In this document: in pieces, positions 60,457 to 64,000 of the stretch
Layout: the number at the start of each line of letters is the position of its first letter
How positions within the stretch are numbered: the first letter of the stretch is position 1
Position numbers and translations under genes: made by a program
From: Paenibacillus sp. V4I7
GTDB taxonomy: Bacteria > Bacillota > Bacilli > Paenibacillales > NBRC-103111
NCBI RefSeq assembly: GCF_030817275.1
Contig: NZ_JAUSZD010000002.1
Coordinates: forward strand, 4,402,001-4,466,000
DNA: 64,000 bases
Reading direction: 5' to 3'
Notes under the pieces: generated by a model
The model's database searches: none
The model's input: only the letters and a program-made list of their open reading frames with translations
Told to the model about the DNA's origin: nothing

Positions 60457-63400
60457 CTATAACTTTCCAGATTGGTCATGAGGAACCGTAACAGTTGCTG
60501 AAGCGGAAGTTATGTTACCTGCCTGATCAAAAGCCGTATAGGTGATAGTGTATATGCGTCCATTACCTTTGCCGGATCTTTCAGCACGAAGCATATATTC
60601 AGTATCCAACATACCAATTTCTGCACCTTGAATGTCGGTTGACGTATGACCATCCCCTGGTCCATTGTCCGACTCGCTGCTTGTAATGGATGCAAGCAAA
60701 ACGGATGCGATTCCAGAAAGGTTATCATTGGCATACACTGAAGCGTTTACCGTATTCATTTGATGATTAGCCAGCCACAAAGCAGTTTTATCCAAAATGA
60801 CATTAAGCGTTGGGGCCATCTTATCCAATTGCACGACCGCGGTATGTGGAGATTCAACATTACCTTCCTTGTCAACGCTCCAGTAAGAGATGGTGTGACT
60901 GCCTTCTGTTGTGATGGTAACGGAAGTGCCTTGCTGCTCGATACCGCCGTTCACCGTGTAGAAGGTTCCAGCTACACCTGAGCCGCCGTCGCCTGGAGTG
61001 AGCGTTACCGTGACATCATGATTGACCCAGCCGGCAGGTGCATTATCGATCGTTGCTGCTGGTATATACGTTGGTTTCTCAATAATAAGCACAGGACGAT
61101 AATTCGCCGTGGCGTTCTCTTTGGAAGCGTAAATGACATCGCCTGTGGAACCCTGATTCGTGGTCGCCATAATACGGATCGAGAACGTTTTATCCGTCGA
61201 TATTGCATCGTAAACCGCACCCGTCACATCGAATTCGACCGGCGTCCCGACGGTCGGCGCCGTCCAATTCGCTAGTAGTGTTCCGACACCCGGCTGGTTA
61301 TTCCAAGTCATACCTGTTTCCGACCAAGAATCGTTCGTTGCTATATTCGCCTGCTGTGAGATGCCGCTTTTGCCGATAGAAGTAGGCACAAGCCTTATTT
61401 TCGCCGACTTGATCAAGCCGGTGAAGGAGGACAAGTCAAACTTTAAGAAGGACTGTCTGTTAAAACCAGTACCGTCATTTTTGACAACGAGCGAAGGATC
61501 CGTACCATTATTCGTATTCGCATATGAACCGTTGCGCACATACGTATCCGCTGTTGGGGCAAAAGAAACCATATCAGGGAGCGTGATCGACAATTCGCCC
61601 GACGGAGCGCTTTCCCCAGAACCGTTTACGGCCTTCACTATGAAATAATACGTAGCCTTGTTCGTCAACCCCGTTACCGTGTAACTGGTTTCGCCTGCGC
61701 TTACAGCAGACACATCTACTGAATTCGTATAGCTTCCGGCAGTCGTTCCGTAATAAACCCGGTAGCCGGCAGCTCCCGTATACCCGCTCCATTTCAGCGT
61801 GGCGGAGCCGTCACCTTTCGTTACTTCTATTAACTGAGGTGCTGCTGACGTAGTCGGTTGACCTATGTTCAGCTTAGCCAGGAACGTTTTGCCAATTGAA
61901 CCCCCTGCCTTCACTTCCAGCTTAGTTGTAGGAGCAAACTGCTTCACAGTTATCCCCGAATCTAGCCCAATGACACCGGTTGTTGCTCGGTGAAGCTCGA
62001 TTTCAATCGTTCCTGTATTGGATTGCGTCGGATCGGAAATGCCGATTTGCAGCTCGTTTCCGCTTTCGACTACAGTCACGGATGCTTTTTTGTTGCTGGT
62101 CAGGTAATCATTACCGTCCACTTGTATCGTTTGGGCGGAATCTGTCCAAAAGTTCGCTCCGACCGCATTCGCTTCCGTATCCTTTACAGCCTGCACAGTC
62201 CCCGTGTTTTTGAGAACGTTAAAACCCGGATTCGATGCATAGGCAGCAGCCTCAGCCGCTGTTTTACCCGGAAGCACGGCATACGCATAGGAGGCTTGCG
62301 TCGGATTAACGCCGTGATTCAGCGACAAACTCGCATAATCTGCGGTCAATACGTTTGTGCTTGTTCCTGTATAAATATCATTCCAAGAACCAGTACGCGT
62401 CTCCCGAAGTCCGTTCACAGTAGCGCCTCCAGGGAAAACATAAGCGATATCGGAACCGGGTACGCTTCCCGCCAAATGCGCCCATTGGGCGCCTGTCATC
62501 GCTTCCGACCAACCGATTGTAGAGGGCTTCGCTATTCCGTCTACCGTTAACGTATTTGTGCCGCCTGCGTTCAGCTTGCGATTCTCAACGATTGTTTCCA
62601 CTGTGCGGCCGCCTGTGCTCGTAATATCGGAGCCCAGAGCAATATACGTATCGCCGAATAAGAACCAAGACTTTTTGCCAGATAATGGAGTCCCTGTATT
62701 GCTCGACATTGAGAACTGCATGCCGACTGACCCGTACGGACCGTCTACCGACGAACCTCCTGCCCAATTCGATGTATTGAACTTGAAGGAGCTTAACGTA
62801 CCCGTTGACCCGTCCGTCGTCGTGCCCGGCAAACGAACCGCGTTCACGGTCGGCCAATAGGCACCGTTAAACTGGGTTTGGTCCGAATTGTATAAATAGG
62901 CGGCTCCGGCTCCTTGCCACCAAGGCTTTTTATTTTCACCGGGTGTGCCATATTCAAATGCGGAAATGCGCGTCGAGAACAACCCTAGCGCCAACCCGAA
63001 ATTCGGGCGCAAATGCAAGGCGCGATCCATCCCGGCAAACACATGTGTTTCCAGCAATTCCGCAGCCGGAACTACGGAGGAATCGTTGATTAACGCCTTG
63101 ATTTTACCAATATTGAAGATCGAAAGACCTTCTGTATAGCTTGCGAATGTCGTATCCGAAGCAATCTGGCCTTTGGCGATTTGCCGGATCGTTGCTGCAT
63201 CTTGTGCGTTCATTCCATCCGCCAGCAGCACAAGCGAGGAAATGATCCCTCGGCCCATTTGATGATCCTGCTGCGTTTCCCGTGCAATCGCCCGACCTCG
63301 TACCGTATCCATCATCGCCCCTTTGTACAGAAACGGCTGATACGCTTCTGTCACCCAGCGAATGACGTTGGCAAGATTCGGATCGGTGACATTCCAACTT

Positions 63401-63999
63401 GAACCTCCTAGCAAATACATCAGTTTGGCCATATCACCAATCAGCACCGCACCGTAGCTTCCCGTATATGCGACATAATCGTGCTGAATGAACGAGCCGT
63501 CTTCGTAAAAGCCGTCTCCGTCCTTTACATATAATAGAACTTGACTGATCGCATCCCGTCCCTGGGCAAGCTTGGTGCTCGACTTTGTGACGACGCCACG
63601 CAGAGAGACGATTAGTGCTTTATCTAAACGGTTCGCCCCGGTTTCCTTAAGCGACGGGGAATTCGTACGATAAGTCGGATCCGGTACGAATTTATCCAAC
63701 GCTTTCGTATAGTTGGTCGTTTGCGTAGCGGACATTTGATCGTAGATCAAAACCATCGCGTCGGTCAAGTTCAGCGGAACGCCGATTTCCCAGTCCCACC
63801 AGTTGCCTGATTCGCCCTTCGTCTCGTTATATTTGTTCGCGTACATCCAATCCAAGCCGCTAAGGATATCGGCTGCCAAACTTGTATTTCCGTATAACGA
63901 CGAACCAGTTGTTGCATACGCCAGCGCCATTTCCTTCAACCGAACGTAGTTGGAGGAAATCGTGCTGGATGCGCTCCAGCCCGCCAAGTCGTTCCACAA
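60457..63999 (-). CDS. Polysaccharide lyase family 8 protein (partial)
   Basis: The C-terminal 1,180 residues of a large secreted lyase (hyaluronate/chondroitin/xanthan lyase family); the start lies beyond the right edge. The alpha-toroid catalytic domain shows NWWDWEIGVPLNLTDAM, TGANRLDKALIVSLRG and GFYEDGSFIQHDYVAYTGSYG, which holds the catalytic His and Tyr, followed by an Arg-rich segment (DTVRGRAIARE). The beta-sandwich domains follow, then a fibronectin type III domain (YRVYYGTT to TYYFIVKAVNGSGES), a DNRLRE domain (ADTYVRNGSYANTNNG, SFLKFDLSSF), and an Ig-like bacterial domain (GGIEQQGTSVTI, HTISYWSVDKEGNVES) up to the C-terminus. No wall anchor is seen. Substrate specificity within PL8 cannot be set from sequence. 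Confidence 0.9.
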   Translation of the reverse strand: MWNDLAGWSASSTISSNYVRLKEMALAYATTGSSLYGNTSLAADILSGLDWMYANKYNETKGESGNWWDWEIGVPLNLTDAMVLIYDQMSATQTTNYTKALDKFVPDPTYRTNSPSLKETGANRLDKALIVSLRGVVTKSSTKLAQGRDAISQVLLYVKDGDGFYEDGSFIQHDYVAYTGSYGAVLIGDMAKLMYLLGGSSWNVTDPNLANVIRWVTEAYQPFLYKGAMMDTVRGRAIARETQQDHQMGRGIISSLVLLADGMNAQDAATIRQIAKGQIASDTTFASYTEGLSIFNIGKIKALINDSSVVPAAELLETHVFAGMDRALHLRPNFGLALGLFSTRISAFEYGTPGENKKPWWQGAGAAYLYNSDQTQFNGAYWPTVNAVRLPGTTTDGSTGTLSSFKFNTSNWAGGSSVDGPYGSVGMQFSMSSNTGTPLSGKKSWFLFGDTYIALGSDITSTGGRTVETIVENRKLNAGGTNTLTVDGIAKPSTIGWSEAMTGAQWAHLAGSVPGSDIAYVFPGGATVNGLRETRTGSWNDIYTGTSTNVLTADYASLSLNHGVNPTQASYAYAVLPGKTAAEAAAYASNPGFNVLKNTGTVQAVKDTEANAVGANFWTDSAQTIQVDGNDYLTSNKKASVTVVESGNELQIGISDPTQSNTGTIEIELHRATTGVIGLDSGITVKQFAPTTKLEVKAGGSIGKTFLAKLNIGQPTTSAAPQLIEVTKGDGSATLKWSGYTGAAGYRVYYGTTAGSYTNSVDVSAVSAGETSYTVTGLTNKATYYFIVKAVNGSGESAPSGELSITLPDMVSFAPTADTYVRNGSYANTNNGTDPSLVVKNDGTGFNRQSFLKFDLSSFTGLIKSAKIRLVPTSIGKSGISQQANIATNDSWSETGMTWNNQPGVGTLLANWTAPTVGTPVEFDVTGAVYDAISTDKTFSIRIMATTNQGSTGDVIYASKENATANYRPVLIIEKPTYIPAATIDNAPAGWVNHDVTVTLTPGDGGSGVAGTFYTVNGGIEQQGTSVTITTEGSHTISYWSVDKEGNVESPHTAVVQLDKMAPTLNVILDKTALWLANHQMNTVNASVYANDNLSGIASVLLASITSSESDNGPGDGHTSTDIQGAEIGMLDTEYMLRAERSGKGNGRIYTITYTAFDQAGNITSASATVTVPHDQSGKL

Positions 64000-64000
64000 A

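Overview
The window looks like a chromosomal segment from a spore-forming Firmicute of the Paenibacillaceae, most likely Paenibacillus or a close relative. The evidence is a gerA-type germination operon, a YheC/D-like ATP-grasp protein, three large carbohydrate ABC loci of which two carry YesM/YesN two-component pairs, strong AGGAGG ribosome sites, frequent TTG/GTG starts, and secreted multidomain polysaccharide enzymes. No rRNA, tRNA, CRISPR array, prophage or intact insertion sequence is visible. The organism assignment is inferred from gene content only.

Layout, left to right. (1) 1-893: the start of a family 5 (peptide-type) solute-binding lipoprotein, preceded by three identical 14-bp palindromes and two cre-like sites. 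(2) 1415-9752, minus strand: a giant secreted beta-helix protein with three F5/8C domains, an orphan solute-binding lipoprotein, a Cache-type histidine kinase, a single-domain response regulator and a REC-GGDEF protein, arranged as one sensing operon. (3) 10446-13745, plus: MFS exporter, a broken luciferase-like flavin oxidoreductase and an aldo/keto reductase behind a promoter carrying GTAC palindromes. (4) 13769-15167: intergenic repeats, then cobA joined to the N-terminal remnant of nirB under a TnrA/GlnR-like box. (5) 15471-19439: germinant receptor operon, order A-C-B. (6) 19675-29821: GH38 alpha-mannosidase, two permeases, a binding protein and a YesM/YesN pair. (7) 30005-31613: YheC/D-like protein, a secreted Hcp-family protein and a possible transporter remnant. 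(8) 31739-41727: LplABC-type transporter, YesM/YesN, an AraC regulator and a divergent GH31 alpha-xylosidase. (9) 42187-51617: a fructan locus with LacI regulator, two permeases, a binding protein, two cytoplasmic GH32 enzymes and fructokinase. (10) 51766-59102: a RhaS-type sugar transporter with two fused ATPases and a DeoR regulator. (11) 59340-63999: an RpiR regulator with the tail of a deleted permease, then a partial secreted polysaccharide lyase family 8 protein.

Together the genes describe a plant- or microbial-polysaccharide lifestyle. Secreted lyase and beta-helix proteins act outside the cell, several ABC systems import oligosaccharides, and cytoplasmic GH38, GH31 and GH32 enzymes finish the digestion. 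Each locus has its own regulator. Four places show decay or deletion: the flavin oxidoreductase, nirB, the permease tail at 60261, and possibly a transporter end at 31371.

The most interesting points are the binding protein-kinase-GGDEF operon with no permease, the exported Hcp-like protein in a Gram-positive context, the GH32 enzyme with Glu at the nucleophile position, the nirB-cobA deletion under a nitrogen-type operator, a conserved 13-base element before two operon segments of the GH38 locus, and an interspersed hairpin repeat found twice.
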